Shown piece after piece: positions 1 to 8,302 of a stretch of DNA of 64,000 nt. This DNA comes from Novosphingobium jiangmenense (GTDB lineage Bacteria > Pseudomonadota > Alphaproteobacteria > Sphingomonadales > Sphingomonadaceae). The position numbers were made by a program, and so were the translations under genes. The notes beneath the pieces were generated by a model. That model saw only the letters and a list, made by a program, of their open reading frames with translations, ran no database searches and was not told the DNA's origin. The number at the start of each line of letters is the position of its first letter. The first letter of the stretch is position 1. Location: contig NZ_JADQDC010000001.1 in assembly GCF_015694345.1 (NCBI RefSeq), positions 248,001-312,000 of the forward strand. Direction: 5' to 3'.

Positions 1-405
1 CGGATAAGCCTCCAGCCGTTCGCGCTTGATCATGGCCAGCTGTGCGGGCAAATCGCCATCGCTTGCCAGCACCACCCGCAAGGCACCGCGCTGCTCGCGC
101 TCGATCGAGCGGATCAACGGCAACATCGCCTTGCACACCGGGCAGGTTGGCGAAAGGAAGAACAGCAGCGTCAAGGGCTGGGTGCTGGGGCCGCCCAGTC
201 GAACCGGGCGTCCGTCAACGGCGGCGAGTTCGAACGTGGGGGCTGCATCGCCCACCGACGGCCCGCCCGGCATGACCAGCGCGCCGACCGGGCCAAGTCG
301 TTCGTGCAGCATGCCCACCTGCCGCAACAGAGCGAACACGATGAGGCACAGCCCGATTACCAGAACCCAAAGCGCTATCAGCGCTGCAACAACGGCATTT
401 GTCAT
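1..405 (-). CDS. mauD: MauD-like thioredoxin-fold protein, 3' end cut by window edge
   Basis: Membrane-anchored thioredoxin-like protein needed for maturation of amine dehydrogenase (family knowledge: MauD and MauE help form or protect the disulfide-rich small subunit in the periplasm). The reading frame begins MTNAVV, followed by one N-terminal membrane segment (about residues 5-27). A soluble domain then carries a CPVCK motif, the redox CxxC of thioredoxin folds, close to residue 90. The frame runs off the left edge, so the C-terminus is missing. The start overlaps the mauE stop by 4 bp (ATGA), showing one operon in the order mauB-mauE-mauD. In known mau/aau operons the next gene is the light-chain gene mauA/aauA, which would lie just outside this window. 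Confidence 0.85.
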   Translation of the reverse strand, partial: MTNAVVAALIALWVLVIGLCLIVFALLRQVGMLHERLGPVGALVMPGGPSVGDAAPTFELAAVDGRPVRLGGPSTQPLTLLFFLSPTCPVCKAMLPLIRSIEREQRGALRVVLASDGDLPAQLAMIKRERLEAYP

Positions 406-944
406 GCTGTGAGCTCCCTCGTCGGAAGATTGAGCGCGGTCTCGCCCGCAGTGTGGATCAGCGCCAGCACGGCCAGTCCACCGATGAGAGTCAAGCCATC
501 GAGCCACACGAGATCGCGCGCAGGTGTCGGCCACAATGCCGGCAGGGCCAGCGCGGCGAGCGCGAGATTGCGCACCACCATCCCGCGTCGCAAACCCGGT
601 CCGCGCGCACCAAAGCCGAAGCAGCCGCAATCGATCGCGGTATTGCCCCGGGCAATGTTCAAGCCGATCGCGCCGGCATAGCCCAGCAGGATCGTCGCAC
701 AGGCGAGGGTGCCGAAACGGCCCGGCACCTGCGCAAGCGGGGTAGCAAGCGATGCAAGACCGGCCGCCAGTTCGGCAAAAGCCAGGACCGGGGCCACGGC
801 AGGCGCCAGACCACGAGGCACGAGATCATATCCGGCGATCGAGCCGGCAAAGTGCCGCAGGTCCCGCAGCTTGTGTACCGCAGACATCACGAACAGCGCG
901 CCAAGCCCGATGGCGCCGAGCCACAGGATGACCGGATCGCTCAC
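402..944 (-). CDS. mauE: MauE-like membrane protein (DoxX-like)
   Basis: Integral membrane protein of 180 aa with four predicted hydrophobic segments. It belongs to the MauE family, required together with MauD for biogenesis of the tryptophan tryptophylquinone (TTQ) amine dehydrogenase. The N-terminus carries the DoxX/MauE-like pattern of an early helix followed by a K-L-R-D turn and a GY..VP region. A Cys pair (DCGCFGFG, about residues 104-111) is typical of MauE and fits a disulfide-handling role. It overlaps mauB upstream and mauD downstream by 4 bp each, so translation is coupled. Family assignment is firm; the substrate of the enzyme it helps to build is inferred. Confidence 0.85.
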   Translation of the reverse strand: MSDPVILWLGAIGLGALFVMSAVHKLRDLRHFAGSIAGYDLVPRGLAPAVAPVLAFAELAAGLASLATPLAQVPGRFGTLACATILLGYAGAIGLNIARGNTAIDCGCFGFGARGPGLRRGMVVRNLALAALALPALWPTPARDLVWLDGLTLIGGLAVLALIHTAGETALNLPTRELTA

Positions 945-2155
945 TTCGCCGCTCCTGCAGCGGGCGCAGCGACGGGCGGAGCCTGCAGGACGGAAATGTC
1001 GTTGCCCAGTCCTTCGATCTTGCGCAGGACCGATGCATCCGCAGGCTTGCGCACGACGACCGTGCCGGAACCGAACAGCGCGGTGTAGAGCAGCGGATCG
1101 GCATCCTTGCTGATCTCTATCGCTGTGGCCGGCGTCTCGATCGGCAGGCGTGCAATGCGCTGCTGCCTGGCCACGTCGAACACCCAGATCTCGGTCCCGG
1201 GATGCTTGTGCGTGCCCGGACCGCCTTCATGCATCAGCACATAGAGCAGGCCGCTGGGAGCATGGAAGGCGTAGGGCTGCAGGCCGCCGGGGCGCCAGCC
1301 TTGTTCACCGGGGCCGGTCAGCCTCCACCGCGCGCCGGCAACCGGCGTGCCACTGGCGTTGTCAACTTCGGTCACCGCGCCCGCAAAGGTGATGAACAGC
1401 CAGCGAGAATTCCCCACGCGCACCGGCTTGTCGGTGGCGGGGTCATCGCGATCGAACAGGGGATCGGTGGTGGCACCAAGCGTGATCACCCCGCTTTCGT
1501 CCAGCGTGGCCGATTGCAGGCTGCCATCGGCGCACTGCATCATGAAGCTACGTGCCCCGGTCATGTGCGCCAGCGCGCATCCCGGCGTTTCGAATTCGCC
1601 AACCAGCTTCTTCGCCTGCGCATCGACCACGGTCATGGACTGCTCGGGCGTGAAATTGAAGATCAGCATGAACCGCCCGTCGTCGGTCAGCGGGATCGAC
1701 GAAAGCAGCGGCAAGGCTTGCATCCGCTTGGGCGGTATCACCACCTCGGGTCCCGGCATGAGATCCTTCAGTGCAAACCAGGTGATCACGTCCGTCCGCT
1801 CGCCCCGGCTCCCTCGGGCAAAGAACGTGCCGGGCATGAGCAGGTTGGCGCCGTCAGGCGAAAACTGCACGCCCGCGTGCGAGTGGCCACCCGGCACCAT
1901 GCCGAGATAGGTGCCCTTGTCGGCATCGACGATATACGCCCGACCATCGAGCAGGTGCGTGAAGACCACGTCGTTCACCACCAGCCAGTGTGCGGGCATG
2001 CGGTCTTTCAGTTCGACAACGGTCACGTCTTCGGCCGCCAGTTCGGGCACTTTCGGTGCGGCCGGCGCTTTCCTGGGGGCGGCGCAGACGGATGAGGTCA
2101 TCACGAATGCCGCTCCAAGGCCCGCAGCCAGCATCCCGTTTCGTAGTGAACGCAT
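941..2155 (-). CDS. mauB: amine dehydrogenase heavy (beta) chain, seven-bladed propeller
   Basis: Periplasmic large subunit of a quinoprotein amine dehydrogenase (methylamine/aromatic amine dehydrogenase family), 404 aa. These enzymes oxidise primary amines to aldehyde plus ammonia using TTQ carried by the small subunit. I chose the ATG at 2155 because a clear signal peptide follows (MRSLRNG, hydrophobic core, AxA cleavage near residue 26); the longer frame has no such start. The mature chain shows propeller-like repeats and the H-S-H-A-G-V-Q-F-S-P-D-G region expected of this family. The whole three-gene unit faces away from an iac-like IAA operon. That makes aromatic amines such as tryptamine more likely substrates than methylamine, but this is inference from context; sequence alone does not decide it. 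Confidence 0.85.
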   Translation of the reverse strand: MRSLRNGMLAAGLGAAFVMTSSVCAAPRKAPAAPKVPELAAEDVTVVELKDRMPAHWLVVNDVVFTHLLDGRAYIVDADKGTYLGMVPGGHSHAGVQFSPDGANLLMPGTFFARGSRGERTDVITWFALKDLMPGPEVVIPPKRMQALPLLSSIPLTDDGRFMLIFNFTPEQSMTVVDAQAKKLVGEFETPGCALAHMTGARSFMMQCADGSLQSATLDESGVITLGATTDPLFDRDDPATDKPVRVGNSRWLFITFAGAVTEVDNASGTPVAGARWRLTGPGEQGWRPGGLQPYAFHAPSGLLYVLMHEGGPGTHKHPGTEIWVFDVARQQRIARLPIETPATAIEISKDADPLLYTALFGSGTVVVRKPADASVLRKIEGLGNDISVLQAPPVAAPAAGAAK

Positions 2156-2474
2156 CTTACCCTCGTGCTCCCCCGCAGCCTGAGCATTTCGCAACGGCAG
2201 CAAACTTGAGGAAATCGCTGTCCAATTCAATGCCATTGGCTTGCCGAAACCGGACAGTCGCTGCGTTGACGGAATAGCGCGAAACGCGATTGCCGGAATT
2301 GCGCGGGTTTTGGTGCCGTGCCCTTTGGTTCAGGATGATTGCGGCCTTTTCCGGCCCGGTGATTCCGGCGCGAAACGTATAGCACCCTGCGCGTAACGGA
2401 TAGCGGCAAAGCGCGCGATGCTGTCCCAGAAGGGCAGGTCGCAGCGACGGCGGCCAGGAGATGCAGGAACCGCC
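2156..2474. promoter_or_regulatory. divergent promoter region between mauB and the amidase/iacCD operon
   Basis: A 319-bp gene-free stretch separating two divergent operons. It must hold both promoters. The right half contains the tandem operator-like repeats described separately at 2370-2404. A looser match (ACGGAATAGCG, 2269-2279) lies further left. I found no reverse-oriented copy of the motif facing mauB, so whether the amine dehydrogenase operon shares the same regulator is open. No open frame in this stretch looks like a gene. Confidence 0.55.
2370..2404 (+). promoter_or_regulatory. tandem direct-repeat operator, probable AraC-family site
   Basis: Two 14-bp direct repeats, GCGAAACGTATAGC (2370-2383) and GCGTAACGGATAGC (2391-2404), match at 12 of 14 positions. 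They are spaced 21 bp start to start, two helical turns, which is the geometry AraC-family activators use. The downstream copy ends 71 bp before the amidase ATG. A copy matching it at 12 of 14 positions lies 70 bp before the aldehyde dehydrogenase ATG. The AraC-type gene between the two operons is the obvious candidate to bind. The repeats are seen in the sequence; the binding is inferred. Confidence 0.6.
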
Positions 2475-3659
2475 ATGGAACAGCAGCACGTCCTGTCGCA
2501 GGATCGTTACGGTGCGTTGAGCGAGGCGTGCGACATTGGCGCGGGCGCGCTGCGCGTGGCCATCAAGGACTGCCTCGACATCGCCGGCATGCCGACCGTT
2601 CAGGGCAGTGCCGTACTCCGCAATGCCGCGCCTGCGGCGCGCCATGCCGCCGTGGTGGCGCGCATTCTCGATGATCCGCGCTGGCGCATTGTCGGCAAGG
2701 CGCGGATGCACGAGTTCGCCTTCGGCGTGACCGGCGTGAACCCTGCCTGCGGCACCCCGGTGAATCCCGCGTGGCCGGACCGAATTCCCGGCGGCTCGTC
2801 AAGCGGCAGTGCCGTCGCGGTAGCCAGCGGGCTGGTCGATGTCGCCATCGGCACGGATACCGGCGGGTCGGTAAGAATGCCTGCCGCCTGTTGCGGCGTG
2901 ATCGGCTTCAAGCCGACCTATGGCTTGGTTGACCGCACCGGCGCTTCCCCTGCCGCATCCTCGCTCGATTGCATCGGCGTCTTCGCGCGCGACATTGATA
3001 CTGTCGAATTGATGATGGCCACGATCGCGCCCGGATTTGCGACCATGCCGCAGGCTATGCCAAGCCTTGGTGCTGTGCAGGCCGAAGCAGACCCCGCCGT
3101 CGCTGGCTCGGTTGGTGCAGCAATCGCAGCAATCGGCGGTGCTGCCACGGTCGCGCTGCCCTCGCTGCAGGACGCCTTCGTTGCCGGAATGACGATCATC
3201 GGTCGCGAAAGCTGGAATGCTCTGCACCCCTATGTCGATGACCCCGCGATGGGCGAGGACGTGCGTCAGCGGGTACGTGCGGGAGGTGCCGTCACCGACG
3301 CGCAACTGGCCGATGCCGAGGCTATACGCGCGCGCTTTGGCGCAGAGGTCGACGCCGCACTGGACCGGCACGAAGTGCTGGCTCTCCCCACGCTGCCGGT
3401 TGTGCCGCCGCTGCTTGCCGAGGCGAGCGATGCGCCCGCGCTGGTGCCACTGACCAGACTGGTGCGTCCGTTCAACCTGTCCGGCCACCCGGCCATCAGC
3501 CTGCCGCTGCGCGCCGGACATGGCCAGCCGGCGTCGCTGCAACTCGTCGGGCGGCGTGGTGAAGATGCAAGGCTCTGCGCGATTGCGCGCACTGTGGTTC
3601 AACGCCTTGAGGCCGCCGGCTTGTTCGCCGTGGCCTCCGGGCTCGATCGGGAGAATTGA
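2475..3659 (+). CDS. iacH: amidase signature family protein, IacH-like
   Basis: Amidase-signature hydrolase of 394 aa. The Ser-cisSer-Lys catalytic triad is visible: Lys in the VGKARMHEF segment (about residue 75), and the Gly/Ser-rich GGSSSGSAVAVASG loop followed by GTDTGGSVRMPA (about residues 112-145). In characterised iac clusters an amidase of this type (IacH) lies among the IAA genes, and its exact step is not settled. The start at 2475 is preferred over the upstream ATG at 2418 because the extra 19 residues are basic and unlike the family. The stop is one base before the next gene's ATG, so it heads an operon with the Rieske subunits. It could instead hydrolyse an unrelated amide. Confidence 0.75.
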   Translation: MEQQHVLSQDRYGALSEACDIGAGALRVAIKDCLDIAGMPTVQGSAVLRNAAPAARHAAVVARILDDPRWRIVGKARMHEFAFGVTGVNPACGTPVNPAWPDRIPGGSSSGSAVAVASGLVDVAIGTDTGGSVRMPAACCGVIGFKPTYGLVDRTGASPAASSLDCIGVFARDIDTVELMMATIAPGFATMPQAMPSLGAVQAEADPAVAGSVGAAIAAIGGAATVALPSLQDAFVAGMTIIGRESWNALHPYVDDPAMGEDVRQRVRAGGAVTDAQLADAEAIRARFGAEVDAALDRHEVLALPTLPVVPPLLAEASDAPALVPLTRLVRPFNLSGHPAISLPLRAGHGQPASLQLVGRRGEDARLCAIARTVVQRLEAAGLFAVASGLDREN

Positions 3660-3660
3660 G

Positions 3661-4941
3661 ATGCACAGCGAGGATGCCGTGGCAGAGCGGCCCTGGGGCG
3701 CGCTGTTCGAAGGAGACCGTGCCGACGGCGCGATCTACCGTGACCCCGCCCTGTTCGATGCGGAGATGGACCGCATTTTCAAGAACACCTGGGTCTGGGT
3801 CGCCCATGACAGCGAACTGCCCGGCCCCAACACCTTCAAGACCGGCCACGTCGGTACCAGCCCGGTGCTGATAACCCGCGACAAGAAGGGCCAGGTCCAC
3901 GTCCTGCTCAACCGCTGCCGCCATCGCGCCGCCAGCGTGTGCGAGAAGAAGAAGGGCAAGCAGTCGGTCTTCGTCTGCCCCTATCATGGCTGGTCCTATG
4001 ACCCCGACGGGTCGCTGCGCAAGGTCCCCCATCGCTGGGGCTATGACGAGAATTTCGATCCGGCCGACTACCCGCTGTTCTCGCTGCGGGTAGAGCAGTA
4101 CGCGGGCATGATCTTCGCCACGTTCAACGCCGACGCCCCGCCGCTGGAGGAGCATCTCGGCGCTGCGCGCAAGTGGATGGACCTGTTCATGAAGCAGGGT
4201 GGCGGCTTTGGCGTCAAGGTCCTTGGCCAGCACAGCTTCCGCTTCCCCGGCAACTGGAAGATCCAGCTCGAGAACACCACCGACGCCTATCACTTTCCCA
4301 TCGTCCACAAGACCTTCCTCGACAGTCTCGACGAGGAAACCGAAAACGTCTTCGACGTGCTGGGGCAGGGCGGCTGGGTGGAAGACCTCGGCAACGGCCA
4401 CTCGGTCATGGTGATGATTCCGTCGCTGATCGATCTCGAAGCCGATCTCGAAGCGCCGATCCCGGATCGTTTCGCCGATCTGGCAGCGGAACTGGCCGCC
4501 GAAGGGCACGATGACCTGACCGTGCGCCGCCTCGTCCGCGCCGTCGGAGGCACCGGCTTCAACCTCAACCTGTTCCCCAATGTCGCCTGCTCGATGGCCT
4601 TCTTCCGGGTGCTGCGCCCGGTCGACGTTGCGACCACCGAAATCACCCATGTCGCCATCGGCATGGACGGTGGCGAGAGCGTTGGCCCGGCCAACCGCGC
4701 CCGCATCCGCCTGCACGAGCATTTCCAGGGTCCGATGGGCTTCGGCACGCCGGATGATGCCGAAGGCTGGGAGCGCGTCCAGCGTGGCGTGCGTGCGGGC
4801 GAGGGTATGCCGATCCTCGTCAACCGTGGCGTTTCCGCGCCCGAAGGAACCGCCGAGCCCGGCCACGAGGCCGGCGATGTCAGCAGCGAGGTCGGCATGC
4901 GTGCCGCTTATCGCATGTGGAAGAGGATGATGGACGAATGA
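3661..4941 (+). CDS. iacC: Rieske ring-hydroxylating dioxygenase alpha subunit, IacC-like
   Basis: Large catalytic subunit (426 aa) of an aromatic-ring-hydroxylating oxygenase. The Rieske [2Fe-2S] ligands are C86, H88, C106 and H109. The mononuclear iron ligands are H211 and H216, with the bridging acidic residue D208 in the E-N-T-T-D-A-Y-H stretch. In IAA catabolism IacC/IacD act on the dioxindole-type intermediate on the way to catechol (known for iac systems). The assignment as IacC rests on the neighbours: amidase before it, beta subunit after it, and iacA, iacB, iacE and iacG homologues nearby. The start lies one base after the amidase stop, with GGGAG inside the amidase end as ribosome binding site. 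No ferredoxin or ferredoxin reductase gene is visible in the block. Confidence 0.85.
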   Translation: MHSEDAVAERPWGALFEGDRADGAIYRDPALFDAEMDRIFKNTWVWVAHDSELPGPNTFKTGHVGTSPVLITRDKKGQVHVLLNRCRHRAASVCEKKKGKQSVFVCPYHGWSYDPDGSLRKVPHRWGYDENFDPADYPLFSLRVEQYAGMIFATFNADAPPLEEHLGAARKWMDLFMKQGGGFGVKVLGQHSFRFPGNWKIQLENTTDAYHFPIVHKTFLDSLDEETENVFDVLGQGGWVEDLGNGHSVMVMIPSLIDLEADLEAPIPDRFADLAAELAAEGHDDLTVRRLVRAVGGTGFNLNLFPNVACSMAFFRVLRPVDVATTEITHVAIGMDGGESVGPANRARIRLHEHFQGPMGFGTPDDAEGWERVQRGVRAGEGMPILVNRGVSAPEGTAEPGHEAGDVSSEVGMRAAYRMWKRMMDE

Positions 4942-5435
4942 GCGCTGTGACTCTGGACCGCCCTGCGGTGACCCTTGCCGATCTCACCGCCTTCATCTGG
5001 GCCGAGGCCGATCTGCTTGACCGGCTCGCCTACAAGGACTGGCTCAAGCTGTGGTCGACCGATGGACTCTACATCGTCCCGGTCGAGCGCGGCGTGGCCG
5101 ACCATGCCAATGCCGTCAACGTGCTCTATGACGATGCGGAGATGCGCGAGATGCGCGTCAAGCGGCTGCTCAGCGGCTTCTCGATGAGCAGCGCGCCGCC
5201 CGCACGCACCGTCCGTACGGTATCGCGCTTCGTCGAAACGGCGCGCAACGAAACCTCGGTCGATCTGCGCGCTGCACAGGTGATCGTCGAATACAAGTAC
5301 GAGCGCCATCGCCTGCTCGCCGCCGATGTCGATTACCGCATCGAGCTTTCCGCCGAAGGCCTGAAGCTTGCGCGCAAGGTGGTGACGCTGATCAACTGCG
5401 ACGATCCGCTGCACGGGATCGGCTATCTGCTGTAA
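4938..5435 (+). CDS. iacD: ring-hydroxylating dioxygenase beta subunit, IacD-like
   Basis: Small structural subunit of 165 aa, SnoaL-like fold, the usual partner of a Rieske alpha chain. Family features are the early E-A-D-L-L-D segment, an Y-I-V-P stretch, and the late V-E-Y-K-Y-E-R and R-K-V-V-T-L-I-N-C-D-D strands. The ATG overlaps the alpha-subunit stop by 4 bp, giving coupled translation and roughly equal amounts of the two subunits. It ends the amidase-alpha-beta operon, and a strong hairpin follows within 10 bp. Confidence 0.85.
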   Translation: MSAVTLDRPAVTLADLTAFIWAEADLLDRLAYKDWLKLWSTDGLYIVPVERGVADHANAVNVLYDDAEMREMRVKRLLSGFSMSSAPPARTVRTVSRFVETARNETSVDLRAAQVIVEYKYERHRLLAADVDYRIELSAEGLKLARKVVTLINCDDPLHGIGYLL

Positions 5436-5442
5436 GGTATCG

Positions 5443-5467
5443 AGGCCGGGAGCCACGCTCCCGGCCT
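5443..5467. terminator. hairpin between convergent iacD and AraC-type gene
   Basis: A 10-bp perfect stem (AGGCCGGGAG paired with CTCCCGGCCT) with a 5-base loop CCACG. It lies between the iacD stop and the stop of the opposite-strand regulator, so it can end transcripts from both sides. No long T-run follows, so termination strength is uncertain. Confidence 0.6.
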
Positions 5468-5481
5468 TCGCGATGGGCCTC

Positions 5482-6474
5482 CTAGACCCGCCGACGCAGC
5501 GTTTCCGACGGCAGGCAGCCATATTGCTGGCGGTAATACTGGGCATAACGACCGAAGTTGACGATGCCGCATTCCAGCATCAGCTCGGTCACGCTGGTGT
5601 CACCGCAGGCATTCATCAACGCCGAATGGAGCCGTTCCAGCCGGTGTCGGCGCACGTACTCCAGCGGCGTCAGACCGAGGAAATCGCGGAAGCCGTTCTG
5701 CAGCGAGCGCACCGACACGCCCACTTGCGCCGCCAGCGCATTGATCGAGATGTTGTCGTCGAGCGACTGGTGGATGATCTCCCGCGCGCGGCGCACGTGG
5801 CGGGGCGAGATGTCGTTGCCGTGGAGCGCGATCTGTTCGGAATAGCTGTTGCAGTAATTGCCCAGCAGCACTTCGGCCAGGACCATCTCGTACTGCCGCT
5901 TCAGGCGGCGGCTGGCCATGATGCTGGGCCCGAGCCGCAATTGTTCGCTCAGGTGCTGGACCATGCCGCGCCACACCAGCGGCAGCTCGCGCGTGCCTGA
6001 TTGCCCGGTGTAGAATTCCAGCGGGCGGTTGACCGGGATGTGCAGTTCGCGCGCAAGGTATTCGGTGCAGGTCGCCACGGGCAGCCGCACGGCGAGGTGC
6101 CGGCACTGCGGTGTCATCTGCACGCGCAGCGGCGTGCCGGGGGAGGACACCAGCATCTCGTCCCGCCGCAGCACGACCTTGCCGTGATTGGCCCACATCG
6201 TGGTCTCGCCATCGAGAGCAAGGTGGACAAGCACATGGCTGTCCCCCAGTTCGGCCGATACCGAAACGTCCGCGCCATATTGCAGGTCGACGATCTGGAT
6301 GGAGCCGATCTCGGCGCTGTAGACCTTCGCGTCGAGCCGAGCGCTGGGGCTGCAATCAAAGCTGTGGCGCGAAAGCTGGCGGGTCAGCGCGTTGTGCACC
6401 ACCTCGGCGTCATTCGAGCAAAGGCTCGACACGCCGGGCACATTGGCTTGGGCAAGGGATGCAAGCACGGCCAT
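5482..6474 (-). CDS. AraC-family transcriptional regulator of the iac-type operons
   Basis: DNA-binding regulator of 330 aa. The N-terminal two thirds resemble the ligand-sensing AraC_binding_2 domain. The last ~100 residues form the double helix-turn-helix, from R-H-V-R-R-A-R-E-I-I-H to the signature F-G-R-Y-A-Q-Y-Y-R-Q-Q-Y-G followed by P-S-E-T-L-R. It lies between the two iac-type operons and faces away from the aldehyde dehydrogenase operon. The shared repeats at 2370-2404 and 6634-6647 are its likely targets, with IAA or an indole intermediate the likely effector (inference). The iac cluster of Pseudomonas putida uses a MarR-type IacR, so this is a different control solution. Confidence 0.85.
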   Translation of the reverse strand: MAVLASLAQANVPGVSSLCSNDAEVVHNALTRQLSRHSFDCSPSARLDAKVYSAEIGSIQIVDLQYGADVSVSAELGDSHVLVHLALDGETTMWANHGKVVLRRDEMLVSSPGTPLRVQMTPQCRHLAVRLPVATCTEYLARELHIPVNRPLEFYTGQSGTRELPLVWRGMVQHLSEQLRLGPSIMASRRLKRQYEMVLAEVLLGNYCNSYSEQIALHGNDISPRHVRRAREIIHQSLDDNISINALAAQVGVSVRSLQNGFRDFLGLTPLEYVRRHRLERLHSALMNACGDTSVTELMLECGIVNFGRYAQYYRQQYGCLPSETLRRRV

Positions 6475-6716
6475 GCTCCGATCTTCTCGGCCTGCGGCGC
6501 CATGTCATCTCGCAGGCTCGCAGGTTCCGGTTTTCCGCAGATAGGACACACCTGATGCCCGGGGGAGTCAAGCGCCTTGCGGGTGTTCCTGCAGGCGATC
6601 GGCACCGCCATTCCGTTTCGGCACACCCTTTGCGCATATCGGATAGCGCCGCGGCCGCCTTGGCCCCTAGCCCGAAATGGTGGGCCTCGACGGGCCGGAA
6701 TGCGGGAGTTCGGACA
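6475..6716. promoter_or_regulatory. divergent promoter between AraC-type gene and aldehyde dehydrogenase operon
   Basis: A 242-bp gene-free stretch with two outward promoters. It contains GCATATCGGATAGC at 6634-6647, which matches the downstream repeat of the amidase promoter at 12 of 14 positions and lies 70 bp before the aldehyde dehydrogenase ATG. A degenerate upstream partner (6613-6626) sits 21 bp away. Nothing else in it looks coding. Confidence 0.55.
6634..6647 (+). promoter_or_regulatory. second copy of the probable AraC operator
   Basis: GCATATCGGATAGC shares CGGATAGC plus four further positions with the repeat at 2391-2404, and a CCCT element precedes both copies. Its distance to the start codon (70 bp) is almost identical to that at the amidase operon (71 bp), as expected of a class II activator site next to the -35 box. 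This is seen directly; the function is inferred. Confidence 0.55.
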
Positions 6717-8225
6717 ATGGCCAGTGAAGTTCTTGAAGCGACGGACGCGAATTCCGCGGCGCGGGCTTTCCTCGCTTCTGCCCCCGGCCTGTGGATCGCC
6801 GGGCTGGATGTGCCCGCAGCGACGGGTGCACGCCGCGATGTGGTCGATCCGTCAACCGCCCAGGTCGTATGCTCGGTGGCCGAAGGATCTGCCGATGATG
6901 TCGATCGCGCCGTCCGGGCAGCGCGCGCCGCTTTCGAGGCGCCCGAATGGCGCCGCATGAAGCCGCTCGCGCGCGAGCGGCTGCTCCATCGCCTTGCCGA
7001 TCTGATCGAGCGGGATGCCGATATCCTGGCGCTGATCGAAGCCACCGACACCGGCAAGATCTTCCCGGCCGCCCGCCATGGCGACGTGGTCATCGCGCTG
7101 GATTCGCTGCGCTATACCGCAGGCTGGACCACCAGGATCGAGGGCACCACGATCAGCCCCTCGTTCTCCTACATTCCCGACGTCACCTTCTCGTCACGCA
7201 CCGTCCGCGAGCCGGTCGGCGTCGTCGGGCAGATCATCCCGTGGAATTTCCCGCTGGTCATGGCGATCTGGAAGATTGCCCCGGCACTGGCAGCAGGCTG
7301 CACCGTGGTGCTCAAGCCTGCCGAGGACACGCCGCTCACTGCGCTCTACCTTGCGCGGCTCGCGGCTGAAGCAGGCATTCCGGCAGGCGTGCTCAACGTC
7401 GTTACCGGCGGGCGCGAAGTGGGCATGGCATTGGTCGAGCATCCCGATGTCGACAAGATCGCGTTTACCGGATCGACCGCCGCAGGACAGGACATCCAGC
7501 GCCGCGCCGCCGCCACGATGAAGCGCCTCAGCCTCGAACTCGGCGGCAAGAGCCCGGTCGTCGTCCTGCCCGATTGCCCGGTGCCGATGGCGGTAGAGGG
7601 CGCGGCGGGCGCGATCTTCTTCAACCATGGGCAAGTCTGCACCGCCGGTTCGCGTCTGCTGGTCCACCGCAGCATCTATGCCGAAGTCGTGGAAGGCCTG
7701 GCTGCTGCGGCAAATGCCATGACGCTCGGCGCTCCCGCAGATCCGCTGGCGCAGATGGGGCCGCTGATTTCCGCCCGGCAGCGTGACCGGGTCAATCGCT
7801 ATGTCGAAGGTGCGCTCGCCCAGGGCGCCCGCCTCGCCGCGGGCGGTTTCGCGCCCGAGGGTGAAGGCTTCTTCTATCGTCCCACGGTGCTGGCCGATGC
7901 CACGCCGGAAATGACGATCTTCCGCGAGGAAGTCTTCGGTCCCGTCGTGATCGCGCTGCCTTTCGACACCGAGGAGGAGGCGCTGCGCCTTGCCAACGAC
8001 ACCTGCTTCGGCCTTGGCGCCAGCGTCTGGACCGGCGATCTTCACGCCGCCAACCGCTTTGCCGCCGGCCTGAAAGCGGGCAACGTCTGGGTCAACGCGC
8101 ACAACATCCTCGATCCGGCCGTACCCTTCGGCGGCTGGAAGATGTCGGGCTATGGCCACGAACTCGGCAACAGCGCGATTACGCTCTACACCGAGGTCAA
8201 GGCCATCACCATGCCGCTGCTTTAG
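6717..8225 (+). CDS. aldehyde dehydrogenase, probable indole-3-acetaldehyde dehydrogenase
   Basis: NAD(P)-dependent aldehyde dehydrogenase of 502 aa. The catalytic Cys lies in [12 protein letters not shown] and the general-base Glu in L-E-L-G-G-K-S-P. The ATG at 6717 follows a GGGAG ribosome binding site and gives a normal family length; upstream starts would add about 200 unrelated residues. It heads the operon that continues with iacA, iacB, iacE and iacG. An amine dehydrogenase operon lies 4.5 kb away, so the simplest role is oxidising the aldehyde made from tryptamine or a similar amine to IAA. That substrate is inference; the family is certain. The gene is not part of the classical iac set, so its place at the operon head is notable. 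Confidence 0.9.
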   Translation: MASEVLEATDANSAARAFLASAPGLWIAGLDVPAATGARRDVVDPSTAQVVCSVAEGSADDVDRAVRAARAAFEAPEWRRMKPLARERLLHRLADLIERDADILALIEATDTGKIFPAARHGDVVIALDSLRYTAGWTTRIEGTTISPSFSYIPDVTFSSRTVREPVGVVGQIIPWNFPLVMAIWKIAPALAAGCTVVLKPAEDTPLTALYLARLAAEAGIPAGVLNVVTGGREVGMALVEHPDVDKIAFTGSTAAGQDIQRRAAATMKRLSLELGGKSPVVVLPDCPVPMAVEGAAGAIFFNHGQVCTAGSRLLVHRSIYAEVVEGLAAAANAMTLGAPADPLAQMGPLISARQRDRVNRYVEGALAQGARLAAGGFAPEGEGFFYRPTVLADATPEMTIFREEVFGPVVIALPFDTEEEALRLANDTCFGLGASVWTGDLHAANRFAAGLKAGNVWVNAHNILDPAVPFGGWKMSGYGHELGNSAITLYTEVKAITMPLL

Positions 8226-8302
8226 GTCTGGTTGCTGCGCGATCTGCATAGCGCCTGCGCAGGCTCCGGGGCCAGATGGGTCAGATGATGAGGGAGGACC
8301 CG

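Noticed and set aside
941..2155. Methylamine dehydrogenase as the specific function of the mau genes
   Set aside because: The family covers both methylamine and aromatic amine enzymes. Sequence reading alone does not discriminate, and the IAA context favours aromatic amines, so the substrate was left open.
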